Source: SXRF01 sp038043465 | GTDB taxonomy: Bacteria; Pseudomonadota; Alphaproteobacteria; Rickettsiales; SXRF01 | Length of the DNA stretch: 64,000 bases | NCBI GenBank assembly: GCA_038043465.1 | Contig: JBBTBX010000006.1 | Coordinates: 1 to 64,000, forward strand | Direction of reading: 5' to 3' | Translations under genes and position numbers: made by a program | The notes under the pieces: model-generated | Database searches by the model: none | What the model was told of the DNA's origin: nothing | Seen by the model: only the letters and a program-made list of their open reading frames with translations | Part shown: positions 8,233 through 16,440 of the stretch, in pieces | How positions within the stretch are numbered: the first letter of the stretch is position 1 | Layout of the letters: each line of letters starts with the position of its first letter

Positions 8233-8906
8233 TGGGAAAAACTATTATCAAAGCCGAAAATATAACGCGCAGGCTAGAAGGAGAAATTCCAGTAACCTTG
8301 GTAAGCAATGCAGATGTTGATATTAAACAGGGCGAATTTATAGTTATTACCGGACCTTCCGGTTCCGGCAAATCCTCCCTGCTCTATCTTCTTGGCTTAC
8401 TCGATAAAGCAACCAGCGGAACAATCTGGCTGGAAGATACTAATGTCTCTACTTACAATGATGAGCAGCTTGCCAATATACGTCTGGAAAAACTGGGCTT
8501 TGTTTTCCAATTTCATTTTTTATTGCCGGAATTTTCAGCATTGGAAAATGTGATGCTGCCAATGAAGAAACTTGGAATATTGCCATATGAGAAAATAAAA
8601 ACACGAGCACAGGAACTACTGTCCAGCCTTGGTCTTGGCGAGCAGATGCACAAACTGCCAAAGCAATTATCAGGTGGGCAGAGCCAGCGCGTCGCCATTG
8701 CCCGCGCACTTGCTAATAACCCTATACTTATTCTTGCCGATGAACCAACCGGAAATCTGGACACTGAATCCAGTCATAATGTGCAAAAAATCCTGAAAGA
8801 ACTCGCGCATAAAGAAAATAGGGCAGTTGCCGTTGTTACTCATGACCTAGGATTTGCAAAAATAGCCGACAGGGTTATTAAAATAGTTGATGGTAAGATT
8901 ATTTAA
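8232..8906 (+). CDS. ABC exporter ATPase (LolD/MacB/DevA type)
   Basis: This 224-residue cytoplasmic ATPase has all motifs: Walker A GPSGSGKSS, Q-loop at VFQFHFLLPEF, signature LSGGQSQRV, Walker B LILADEPTGNLD and the H-loop VVTHD. Its length and the DEPTGNLD text fit the LolD/MacB branch that pairs with FtsX-like permeases. It starts on the last base of the permease stop codon (TAATG), showing translational coupling. It powers the adaptor-permease pair encoded just upstream. Confidence 0.92.
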   Translation: MGKTIIKAENITRRLEGEIPVTLVSNADVDIKQGEFIVITGPSGSGKSSLLYLLGLLDKATSGTIWLEDTNVSTYNDEQLANIRLEKLGFVFQFHFLLPEFSALENVMLPMKKLGILPYEKIKTRAQELLSSLGLGEQMHKLPKQLSGGQSQRVAIARALANNPILILADEPTGNLDTESSHNVQKILKELAHKENRAVAVVTHDLGFAKIADRVIKIVDGKII

Positions 8907-8918
8907 ACAACCTTGCGA

Positions 8919-9248
8919 TTATAAACCATTCAGAAAATTCCTGGCTGCTTCATATTCAGCTTTTATATTTTTCAGCATTTCATCTTTAGAACCTGAATTG
9001 GCTGTATATTCATCCTGAGCTATTTTACATAATTCACCAAGCTGCATAGCACCAAGATTCAATGAAACTCCTTTCAGAGCATGTGCATCCTTACGCCATT
9101 CCTCTGCTTTATCTTCACTATAATTATTCTGCATATTGCTAATCGCTGTATCAAAGCAGGAAAAAAACTCTTCAAACAATATTTTTTCCATTTCAACATC
9201 ACCGTCAGTCATGCTGCGTAAATTGTCTAAATCAACCGGATCAGCCAT
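8919..9248 (-). CDS. Hpt phosphotransfer protein
   Basis: A 109-residue helical protein with the Hpt motif DAHALKGVSLNLGA, where H56 is the phosphorylated residue. Hpt proteins carry phosphate between receiver domains in multistep phosphorelays. It lies 10 bp downstream of the receiver gene at 9259-9723 on the same strand and about 1 kb from a hybrid kinase on the other strand with two receivers but no Hpt of its own. A relay hybrid kinase, Hpt, receiver is therefore likely. Confidence 0.88.
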   Translation of the reverse strand: MADPVDLDNLRSMTDGDVEMEKILFEEFFSCFDTAISNMQNNYSEDKAEEWRKDAHALKGVSLNLGAMQLGELCKIAQDEYTANSGSKDEMLKNIKAEYEAARNFLNGL

Positions 9249-9258
9249 TGTATAATCC

Positions 9259-9723
9259 CTAGCCTATTTTTCTTAATTTGCGTTCCTGAACATATTTTTC
9301 AATAGACAGCATAATCTTCTGCCGGCTGTATGGCTTGATGACAAAGCCCTGCGCCTTGTTTTCTACAGCTCTGGCAACGTCCTGTTCATAGCTATTAGCT
9401 GTCACCATAACAATAAAACTATCAGGATCATGCTTCTTAATCAGCGAAGCAAACTCATGACCATTCCCGTCCGGCAATTCAATATCAAGAAATACAATAC
9501 AGGGAATATGTTCGGCGTATAAAGATATTGCCTGTTTAACATTAGCGGCAGAATAACAGGTATAATTCCGCATTAACATACCTTCTATCAAATTTCGTGA
9601 GAAAGTCTGATCTTCTACAATTAGTATTGTCGGCAAGGTATACATACGGCGTTCACCGCCGTATTTTTTCATATGTTGAATCTGTTCTTCATTAAATTCT
9701 AATACAAAATTATCATCCGTCAT
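9259..9723 (-). CDS. single-domain response regulator
   Basis: 154 residues: about 28 variable N-terminal residues, then one receiver domain with E37/D38, phosphoacceptor D80 in VFLDIELPDGNG, T108 and K130 in VIKPYS. There is no output domain, so it probably passes phosphate onward or acts by binding a partner, as CheY-like and phosphorelay receivers do. It is co-transcribed with the Hpt gene. Another in-frame ATG after codon 26 (about 9645) could be the true start, because no strong ribosome site precedes either. Confidence 0.85.
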   Translation of the reverse strand: MTDDNFVLEFNEEQIQHMKKYGGERRMYTLPTILIVEDQTFSRNLIEGMLMRNYTCYSAANVKQAISLYAEHIPCIVFLDIELPDGNGHEFASLIKKHDPDSFIVMVTANSYEQDVARAVENKAQGFVIKPYSRQKIMLSIEKYVQERKLRKIG

Positions 9724-10222
9724 TTTAAATCATCCACATTAATTACACAACTAACCCATATATATCCTGTCCGAAAACCTTACATTTCTGCCCCAATTCG
9801 AGAATGCAGTGTCAGACAGATACACGGCACTTTTACTGATAATCTACACAGCAAATGCACCTTAATTTCTTAGTTATTGCTCTGCTATTAATTGAAAAAT
9901 ATCAAACAAAATTATCGTTTTATCCTACATGATGGTGGTTAAGAAAAAATTAATACATTCCGAATAAAATGTTTAGATAACAGAATATACAAATAAAGCA
10001 GCTTTATTCCATAAATGGTTTTTATCCACAAAAAACAATATATTAACAGGCAATATAAAAATTAAATTAAATGCGCTCAAAAGTAGTAAAATAAACAAAA
10101 ATGTATCATTAGAAGAATTTACCATGCCCAATATGATTCGGAAATTTTATCTGCCTCAAAGAATATGGACGCGGATGAACTATTGTCCTGACAGATAAAT
10201 TCATGGAAACAAATAGCATCAA
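9724..10222. other. AT-rich divergent intergenic region
   Basis: A 499-bp gap between the minus-strand receiver/Hpt pair and the plus-strand hybrid kinase, so it must hold promoters for both. It is very AT-rich with runs such as AAAAAATTAATAC. A 24-codon frame (10124-10198) reads MPNMIRKFYLPQ and has no neighbours or clear ribosome site; I do not call it a gene. No repeat of the kinds seen elsewhere in the window was noticed here. Confidence 0.4.
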
Positions 10223-13198
10223 ATGACCAGCCCAAAAAGAATGTACAAATTATCAATCAGCGCAAAGATATTAATACCGCTTTGTACTATCAGTGTTGTT
10301 GTGATGATCTTTGGGTGGACAATATTCAAATATCATTACAGCATACTAATGAAAGAGCAAATTGACAGGAGGGCAACATCCATTGCCAGAAACATAGAAA
10401 GATTTTCCTATGTGGTCGGCAATTCTCCAGAGCTAAACAGTATAATAGATTCCGTAGCAACAGAACAAGATGTTGAGATGATTGCCGTGTTTCAAAGAGA
10501 CCCATTTCAGCTAGTCACTAATGATGGAAAAAAACTAACAATTCATGAATTAGAGCAAGCAATAAATGAGAAATATCCTGGACAAGGACGGGTGGAAGCC
10601 TTGCGTACCAAAAAATCCTTTAATTTGGTTAGCGCTGAAAAAGGGCAAGCCGATTATGTACTTATTACCCCCATTGCACTTAAAGAGCCAGATTCTAATA
10701 AATCCATAGATGGAATTATTTATATATCATTTGAAATACAAAATTTTCTGGAACAGATAACACAAAAGACACTACATACTTTGATATGGATTGCACTTGG
10801 TGTTTTATTAATTCTGGGGATAACTTACTCGGTTCTGCAATACTATATTTTTAGACCACTAAGCAGCATGAATGAAATCATAACGCGCCGCAGCAAAGGG
10901 GACGCTTCTGCCCATTTCAGTGCATTACGTGATGACGAAATTGGCAATATAGGACACTCTTTGAACAAAATGCTGGAAAGCATGGAACGCAGCACCAAGG
11001 CTTTTTTACAAGCATGGGAACCAGCAGAAAGAGAGGCAAAAATTGTATCATTGCTACGCAGCGTGGCGGTCGCCTCAAACAGTGCCACCAACATAAATGA
11101 AGCTATTGAACAAACGTTAAAACTTATCTGTGAATTTATGAGCTGTCAGGTTGGGCACGCCTTTGCAGTTGATACTAAAAATAAATTGCTACGCACAACT
11201 GGATTATGGTGGAGCAGTGATGATGATAAATTCCAGAAATTCAAGGAAATATCCATGGAAAAATTCTTTTCTTCCGGAGAAGGATTTCCTGGAAAAGCCT
11301 GGGAATCTAAAGAAATGGTATTGGCCCCATATATTATGGAGGATAAAAATTTTGTCCGTGCACAAATGTTGTCGTCTCTTCCTCTTAACATTAATACCGG
11401 GGTTTTCTTTCCTATAATAGTGGAAGGTAATGTATTTTATGTTCTGGAATTTTTCTCCTCAGATATAAAAACTGCGGATCTGGAAATGCTAAATGCAATA
11501 AAAGATATTAGTGGTCAGCTAGCGCAGGTAATTGAGCGCAATCAGGTTCAATTAAAATTAAAAGCGGCAAAAGATCTGGCAGAAAAAGCTACATCAGCAA
11601 AAAGCGAATTTCTTGCTAATATGAGCCATGAAATACGCACTCCTATGAATGGTTTGCTTGGTATGACCACACTCCTTCTTGATACAAAACTAGATAACGA
11701 ACAACGTAACTGGGCAGACATTATCAAAAAATCAGGTGAAAACCTGATGGAGATTATAAATGATATTCTTGATTTCTCGAAGATAGAAGCGGGAAAATTA
11801 GCCCTGGATCCTGTACGTTTTGATTTGTACAGTACAATTAATGAGGTAACAGATCTCCTATCACTTACTACTCAAGAAAAAGGGATAGAACTGCTGGTTG
11901 AACTTGATCACAACCTGCCTAGATTTGTGATAGGCGATCCGGTACGTCTGCGACAGATATTACTCAATCTCACTACCAATGCTATAAAATTTACTGAAAA
12001 AGGCTATGTACTGATTAGAGCATCTGGCAAACCTACAGCTAATCAACAGATACACCTTTACTTTGAAATAGAAGACAGTGGGATAGGCATTCCTGAGAAT
12101 AAGTTGGATCATATCTTTGAAAGTTTTTCTCAGGCAGAAGAGTCAACCACTCGCAAATTTGGTGGAACTGGCTTGGGTCTGGCAATATGTAAAAAATTAT
12201 CCAGTATAATGGGTGGTTCCATCGGTGTGACCAGCACCTTAGGAAAAGGCTCTATATTCAAATTCGATGTGTTTATGGGAAGAACCGACCAAAGGGTTAC
12301 CGAAAGGCATATTATTGATTGTGACCTTTCTGGAATACGAATTCTGGTAGTAGATGACGCAGAAATAAATTCTATAATACTCAGGAAATATTTAGAAGCA
12401 TGGAATATAAAAGTTGATTTCTGCAGCACAGCAGAAGATGCTGTTATGTTAGCAAAACAAGCAGCAGAAAATGGTATGCATTACAATTTTGCTTTAATAG
12501 ACTATTACCTTGACGGTAGTAGAAATGGAAAAGACTTAGCCAAATCTTTTAAAGAAGACGTAAACATTAAAGATATAATGTTAATAATGATAACGTCCCT
12601 ATCACAGGTAGTTACCAGTGAAAATGTTACTAATTCAGGATTTGAAGGGTTCTTTATAAAACCCATATATCCAAATCATTTAAAAGCCGCCTTGCAAATT
12701 CTATGGAATGCGAAGAAAAGCGGTGAGAAGATACCGCTGCTTACACGCCATCAAGTCAGCAGTATGTTGCAGGGTAAAACCAACAATGAATCCATAAACC
12801 AGAATATGTTTAGTGATGTGAATGTGCTTGTGGTAGAGGATATGAAGGTCAATTTGATGTTGATTACCAAGATTCTTGAGAAGCATGGCTGCAAAGTATC
12901 ATCAGCTGTTAATGGCAAAGAAGGTGTGAAGGCCGTTAGTAAAAACAAATATGACATAGTATTCATGGATTGCCAGATGCCGGAAATGGATGGATTTGAA
13001 GCAACGGGAAAGATACGCGAACTTGAGGGAAATGAACGTCATACCATAATCGTTGCACTAACTGCCGATGCGATGACCGGCGACCGGGAAAAATGCCTGA
13101 AGGCCGGCATGGATGATTACCTGAACAAACCAATTAAACCGGAACAAATTACCAAAACACTTAAAAAATGGATTAAGAAAGAAACAAAAGCCAGTTAG
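10223..13198 (+). CDS. hybrid sensor histidine kinase with two receivers (HAMP-GAF-HisKA-HATPase-REC-REC)
   Basis: A 991-residue membrane protein. A first membrane helix (about 12-34) and a second (about 187-207) bracket a periplasmic sensor. HAMP follows (about 208-262), then a GAF-like domain (about 285-445), HisKA with H469 in FLANMSHEIRTPMN, HATPase with NLTTNAIKF, DSGIGI and GTGLGLAI, receiver 1 with D760 (ALIDYYLDG) and receiver 2 with D916 (FMDCQMPEMDG). The frame ends at TAG. Architecture is BarA/luxQ-like but without the final Hpt, which is supplied by the separate gene at 8919-9248. It probably senses a redox or small-molecule cue through periplasmic and GAF domains; the ligand is not evident. 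Confidence 0.93.
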   Translation: MTSPKRMYKLSISAKILIPLCTISVVVMIFGWTIFKYHYSILMKEQIDRRATSIARNIERFSYVVGNSPELNSIIDSVATEQDVEMIAVFQRDPFQLVTNDGKKLTIHELEQAINEKYPGQGRVEALRTKKSFNLVSAEKGQADYVLITPIALKEPDSNKSIDGIIYISFEIQNFLEQITQKTLHTLIWIALGVLLILGITYSVLQYYIFRPLSSMNEIITRRSKGDASAHFSALRDDEIGNIGHSLNKMLESMERSTKAFLQAWEPAEREAKIVSLLRSVAVASNSATNINEAIEQTLKLICEFMSCQVGHAFAVDTKNKLLRTTGLWWSSDDDKFQKFKEISMEKFFSSGEGFPGKAWESKEMVLAPYIMEDKNFVRAQMLSSLPLNINTGVFFPIIVEGNVFYVLEFFSSDIKTADLEMLNAIKDISGQLAQVIERNQVQLKLKAAKDLAEKATSAKSEFLANMSHEIRTPMNGLLGMTTLLLDTKLDNEQRNWADIIKKSGENLMEIINDILDFSKIEAGKLALDPVRFDLYSTINEVTDLLSLTTQEKGIELLVELDHNLPRFVIGDPVRLRQILLNLTTNAIKFTEKGYVLIRASGKPTANQQIHLYFEIEDSGIGIPENKLDHIFESFSQAEESTTRKFGGTGLGLAICKKLSSIMGGSIGVTSTLGKGSIFKFDVFMGRTDQRVTERHIIDCDLSGIRILVVDDAEINSIILRKYLEAWNIKVDFCSTAEDAVMLAKQAAENGMHYNFALIDYYLDGSRNGKDLAKSFKEDVNIKDIMLIMITSLSQVVTSENVTNSGFEGFFIKPIYPNHLKAALQILWNAKKSGEKIPLLTRHQVSSMLQGKTNNESINQNMFSDVNVLVVEDMKVNLMLITKILEKHGCKVSSAVNGKEGVKAVSKNKYDIVFMDCQMPEMDGFEATGKIRELEGNERHTIIVALTADAMTGDREKCLKAGMDDYLNKPIKPEQITKTLKKWIKKETKAS

Positions 13199-13203
13199 CC
13201 GAA

Positions 13204-13815
13204 TTAGCAAACTGCGCGAACTAAATGCTCTGGACAGTCTATTCTCACCTCATTTATCGCCAGCGGTTTCTGCATTAAATGGCAATAATGCGGTGCGCCT
13301 TCATTATGGTCTTTGCCGAAATGCTGGCAGCTAAAACACATCCGCACAGGGATGATTTCAGTTTTCTGCAAATGCCCGACAAGCAGCAGAATACCTTCCC
13401 ATATTTTGCTGATTTCCGCTTCAGGAACATGGCTTAGTGAATTATTAAAGTAATCTGTAAGTCCAGATAATCTATCAACTGAGTTTCTGCCACTTTCAGT
13501 AAGAGAAAGCAAAAAACCCCGTGCATCATCTGTGGCATTCTTTTCTAATAATTTTTTATCTAGTAAGGTTTTCACCGCGTCACTGACCGTTGCCTTGGTA
13601 ACGGCGAATTCTTTGGCAATACCAGTGATATTGCACTGGTTATGATTATGGAAAGCAACAAATAATAAAATCTGAACCTGCAATGGGCTTAAATTATAAT
13701 GTTTTGCTTCTTCCCATAGGGCAGCGCGAAACACAGTAGACAAGCGTTCAATGCCCGCGACCATTTTTGCAAGAATATCAAACTGTTGTTTTTCCCTGTC
13801 AAATGCGTTCGCCAT
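13204..13815 (-). CDS. MarR-family regulator with C-terminal Cys/His cluster
   Basis: I start at ATG 13815, which has TAGGA 7-10 bases upstream; a TTG two codons earlier is in frame. Residues about 10-145 form a winged-helix MarR domain (CNITGIAKEFAVTKATVSDAVKTL is the recognition region, seen here in parts). The last 45 residues hold a cysteine/histidine cluster, CFSCQHFGKDH, HYCHL and DCPEHL, that is not in ordinary MarR proteins and could bind Zn, Fe or an Fe-S cluster or act as a thiol switch. The two genes upstream on the same strand encode Cys-containing small proteins, so a redox or metal response is plausible. 203 residues. Confidence 0.85.
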   Translation of the reverse strand: MANAFDREKQQFDILAKMVAGIERLSTVFRAALWEEAKHYNLSPLQVQILLFVAFHNHNQCNITGIAKEFAVTKATVSDAVKTLLDKKLLEKNATDDARGFLLSLTESGRNSVDRLSGLTDYFNNSLSHVPEAEISKIWEGILLLVGHLQKTEIIPVRMCFSCQHFGKDHNEGAPHYCHLMQKPLAINEVRIDCPEHLVRAVC

Positions 13816-13841
13816 GAGCAAATCCTATAATCTGGCTGTTA

Positions 13842-14114
13842 TTAGTTAAAAGGATTTGGACAGCCTTCCATCTGTAAAATATAATGACCATGTTTGTTTA
13901 TATATTCCTGTAACTGACTATCTGCATTCTCTGAATGGCAGAAATTACATCTTTCCTGTTTAAGTGAATCAGCGGATTCTCCAATTTTTTCGAGAAATTC
14001 TCTGGCGAATGTCACAGCTTTTTCCTTGCCATCGCCATTTGGCAGCAGCACATCAAAATGGATTGTTTTTCCGCTCTTTGAGGCAGCATAAGTATCATAA
14101 ACATCAATTTTCAT
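13842..14114 (-). CDS. DUF2024 family protein
   Basis: 90 residues starting MKIDVYDTY and holding HFDVLLP, NFCHSE and a final MEGCPNPF, which match the DUF2024 family as I know it. The function of the family is not established. It has three cysteines in a CNFC...GC pattern, so metal or thiol chemistry is possible. GGATAG precedes the ATG. The gene sits 26 bp upstream of the MarR-type gene, probably in one transcript. Confidence 0.8.
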   Translation of the reverse strand: MKIDVYDTYAASKSGKTIHFDVLLPNGDGKEKAVTFAREFLEKIGESADSLKQERCNFCHSENADSQLQEYINKHGHYILQMEGCPNPFN

Positions 14115-14161
14115 ATTCTATCCATAATAAAAAACTTCCCCATATATTATGTATAATTTTT

Positions 14162-14273
14162 GCACTTCAAGAATTGAATTCTTAAAGTGCATACGCCCGC
14201 TACGCGTCGGAAAATCGGGCTTTCGGCCTCGATTTTCACATACCCATCCCAACTTTTCAGCTGGGATGGGTAT
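14162..14273. repeat. composite palindromic repeat, family A, copy 2
   Basis: Same layout as at 1331-1495: a hairpin (GCACTTCAAGAATT 14162 onward mirrored to AAGTGC at 14190), a core with ATACGCCCGCTACGCGTCGG and GGGCTTTCGGCCTCGATTTTCA, then a strong 12-bp hairpin (ATACCCATCCCA 14240-14251 / TGGGATGGGTAT 14262-14273). It lies between the thioredoxin-like gene and the DUF2024 gene, both on the minus strand. Confidence 0.68.
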
Positions 14274-14309
14274 AATTATACGAGGAAGTTAATAATATTA
14301 ATATAAATA

Positions 14310-14558
14310 TTAAGCTACTGCTTTTTTAACATCATCCATGCTTGCGCCAAAATTGATGTGCAAAACTGTTCCATCAATAACCAGTGCTGGCACAGATTTT
14401 ACACCTACTTTTTCTGCTTCACCAATGCGGTTCTTATCTTTTGCGAAATGTACTACTTCTAATTCTATTCTACTACGGTCAACAATATCAAGAACTTGCT
14501 GTTCGGCAGAAACGCACACTGGGCATCCTGCATGATAAAATATCGCTTTGCTAGACAT
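14310..14558 (-). CDS. small thioredoxin/glutaredoxin-like protein
   Basis: 82 residues in a minimal thioredoxin fold. The active site is GCPVC near the N-terminus, the cis-proline is in KSVPALVIDG, and the usual strand-helix order follows. It is likely a thiol-disulfide or redox-sensing protein in the cytoplasm (no signal peptide). AGGAG lies 6 bases before the ATG. Its neighbours downstream, DUF2024 and a Cys-tailed MarR regulator, suggest a shared thiol-related job. Confidence 0.85.
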   Translation of the reverse strand: MSSKAIFYHAGCPVCVSAEQQVLDIVDRSRIELEVVHFAKDKNRIGEAEKVGVKSVPALVIDGTVLHINFGASMDDVKKAVA

Positions 14559-14609
14559 AAAAACTCCTATAATTTGTTGTTATCAGTTGTTGATTATTTA
14601 TGTTCCTAC

Positions 14610-14757
14610 TAGGCACTGTTAGCTAATTCGCTAGACCGCAAGCGAAAACGCCAATTTTAGAGAACCGCACCGCAAGCGTACATATAGTACGTGCGGAGCG
14701 GAAGCGCATAAAATGGCGTTTGCAGCAAGGTATAGTAGAATTAGCTAACAGTGCCTA
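14610..14757. mobile_element. 148-bp MITE-like element with perfect 20-bp terminal inverted repeats
   Basis: TAGGCACTGTTAGCTAATTC (14610-14629) is perfectly inverted as GAATTAGCTAACAGTGCCTA (14738-14757). Inside, AACGCCAATTTTA (14647) pairs with TAAAATGGCGTT (14709) with one bulged base, and the centre closes with CGTAC-atata-GTACG. The whole element can fold into one long hairpin. It has no frame of its own. The build is that of a miniature inverted-repeat transposable element; no target-site duplication is clear. It separates the thioredoxin-like gene from the amidotransferase gene. Confidence 0.7.
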
Positions 14758-14817
14758 AGGTAGGCTCAATAATCAATATAAGGATTCCTAACTAAATTAT
14801 CAAGATAAAAATTCATT

Positions 14818-15549
14818 ATGAAAATTCATTATTTACAGCATGTTCATTTTGAATGGATGGGACTTATTAAAGACTGGGCGGAAGCGCGTGGTCATAAGCT
14901 TTCTGCTACTAAGTTTTATGAAAAACATACTATTCCTAACATAAATGACTATGACGCGCTGGTAATTATGGGCGGCTCGATGAGTGTTCATGATGGGGCT
15001 ATTTATCCGTGGTTGGTGGAAGAAAAAAAACACATAAAACAAGCTATAGAAGCGGGTAAACATATATTCGGCGTGTGTCTCGGCGCGCAATTAATCGCTG
15101 ATGTTCTGGGTGCGAAGATATCCAACGCACCAGTTAAAGAAATCGGCTGGTTTCCGATTGCGTGGAGTGATGGCGCGATGGGGCATAAAATAATTTCAGG
15201 GCTAAATCCTGCAATGACTGTTTTTCACTGGCATGGCGAACAGTTTGAAATTCCCAAAGGCGCAATCCATCTTGCCTCCAGCAAAGCCTGTGAAACCCAA
15301 GCGTTTCTCTATAAAGAAAAAGTTTTGGGATTACAGTTTCACTTGGAGATGAATGAAACCGCGATTGATAAAATTATAGAAAATTGTGGTGATGAAATCG
15401 CTACTCCCTCACCCACCATCCAATCACAAGAAACAATCAAAGAAAAAATTGCAAATATCGCAGCGTGTGAACGGGCGTTGTTCAAGCTTTTGGATAATTT
15501 TTTATCATCCTGTGAGCAACGCAAGTTGCTGCACAGTATCTCAACATAA
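14818..15549 (+). CDS. class I glutamine amidotransferase-like protein
   Basis: 243 residues matching the stand-alone GATase1 family often annotated as GMP-synthase-like. The nucleophile is C87 in IFGVCLGAQL, the His/Glu pair is in LQFHLEMNE, and the oxyanion strand is MGGSMSV. Such proteins release ammonia from glutamine or act on gamma-glutamyl compounds; the real substrate is usually unknown. No synthetase partner is adjacent. No ribosome site is visible, and AAAATTCATTATG is duplicated across the start. Confidence 0.85.
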   Translation: MKIHYLQHVHFEWMGLIKDWAEARGHKLSATKFYEKHTIPNINDYDALVIMGGSMSVHDGAIYPWLVEEKKHIKQAIEAGKHIFGVCLGAQLIADVLGAKISNAPVKEIGWFPIAWSDGAMGHKIISGLNPAMTVFHWHGEQFEIPKGAIHLASSKACETQAFLYKEKVLGLQFHLEMNETAIDKIIENCGDEIATPSPTIQSQETIKEKIANIAACERALFKLLDNFLSSCEQRKLLHSIST

Positions 15550-15559
15550 TTATAAACAG

Positions 15560-15591
15560 ATCCTGTGCTATTGCTTCGCAATCCACAGGAT
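15560..15591. repeat. 32-bp palindrome, family G (also inside nadE)
   Basis: ATCCTGTG ... CACAGGAT with an inner ATTGC/GCAAT pairing. It lies between two convergent genes and may end transcripts in both directions. Two close relatives lie inside the NAD synthetase gene at 25079-25110 (28 of 32 bases equal on the opposite strand) and 25130-25162. Confidence 0.7.
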
Positions 15592-15599
15592 AATGGAAG

Positions 15600-16385
15600 C
15601 TACTGCGCCAGCCAGCCACCATCCATAGTGATTATCTCTCCAGTCATTGAATCACCATTTTCACCACAAAGGAAGGCAATCATCGCACCAATATTTTCTG
15701 GTTTGATAAAGCGTTTGTTGGGTTGTTTTTCACCAAGCAGTTTTGCGGTTGCTTCTTCAATACTTATATTCTGCGCTTTAGCTTTATCCTCAATCTGTTT
15801 TTGTACCAGCGGCGTATGCACCCATGCTGGGCAAATTGCATTCACTGTAATATTAGTTTCTGCATTTTCCAAAGCAGCAACTTTGGTGAGTCCCACTATT
15901 CCGTGTTTTGCTGCAACGTAAGCTGATTTATTAGTGGAAGCAACCAAGCCATGAACCGAGGCAATATTGATAATCCGCCCGAAATTCTGCTTACGCATTA
16001 AAGGAATTGCAGCTTTCATGGCATGAAAACTTGATGACAAATTTATGGCAATAATCGCATCCCATTTTTCTTCAGGAAATTCTTCGATGGGCGCGGTGAA
16101 CTGAATACCTGCATTATTTACCAGAATATCAACCCTGCCCAGCTGCGCGTTACAATCCGTCACCATCTGCTTTATTTCCGCTGGCTTGGTCATATCCGCA
16201 GCAGAATATATAGTTTTTACGTTATAAGTTTTTGGAAACTCAGCAACCAGACCGTCAATCACAGATTTTTCACCCATGCCGTTGAGCATAATGTTGCATC
16301 CCTGCCCCGCCAATGTGCGCGCAATGGCAAGACCTATGCCACTAGTTGAACCAGTTACAATCGCATTTTTTCCAGTAAGTGACAT
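15600..16385 (-). CDS. bdhA: 3-hydroxybutyrate dehydrogenase (SDR family)
   Basis: 261 residues. The NAD-binding motif is TGSTSGIG (11-18), NNAG is present, and the catalytic Ser...Tyr-x3-Lys is in NIASVHG and SAYVAAKHG. The text MSLTGKNAIVTGSTSGIGLA and NAICPAWVHTPLV fits bacterial D-3-hydroxybutyrate dehydrogenase, which links polyhydroxybutyrate or ketone-body breakdown to acetoacetate. AGGAG lies 6-7 bases before the ATG. It follows acs by 55 bp on the same strand, so the pair may feed acetyl-CoA metabolism. A related short-chain dehydrogenase is possible but less likely. Confidence 0.87.
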   Translation of the reverse strand: MSLTGKNAIVTGSTSGIGLAIARTLAGQGCNIMLNGMGEKSVIDGLVAEFPKTYNVKTIYSAADMTKPAEIKQMVTDCNAQLGRVDILVNNAGIQFTAPIEEFPEEKWDAIIAINLSSSFHAMKAAIPLMRKQNFGRIINIASVHGLVASTNKSAYVAAKHGIVGLTKVAALENAETNITVNAICPAWVHTPLVQKQIEDKAKAQNISIEEATAKLLGEKQPNKRFIKPENIGAMIAFLCGENGDSMTGEIITMDGGWLAQ

Positions 16386-16440
16386 GATTATCTCCTATAG
16401 TTTATCTTAAACTCATAACTCAGCACTCTATACTCTAAAC

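Noticed and set aside
10124..10198. 24-codon frame upstream of the hybrid kinase as leader peptide
   Set aside because: No ribosome site, no attenuator hairpin and no sequence features support it.
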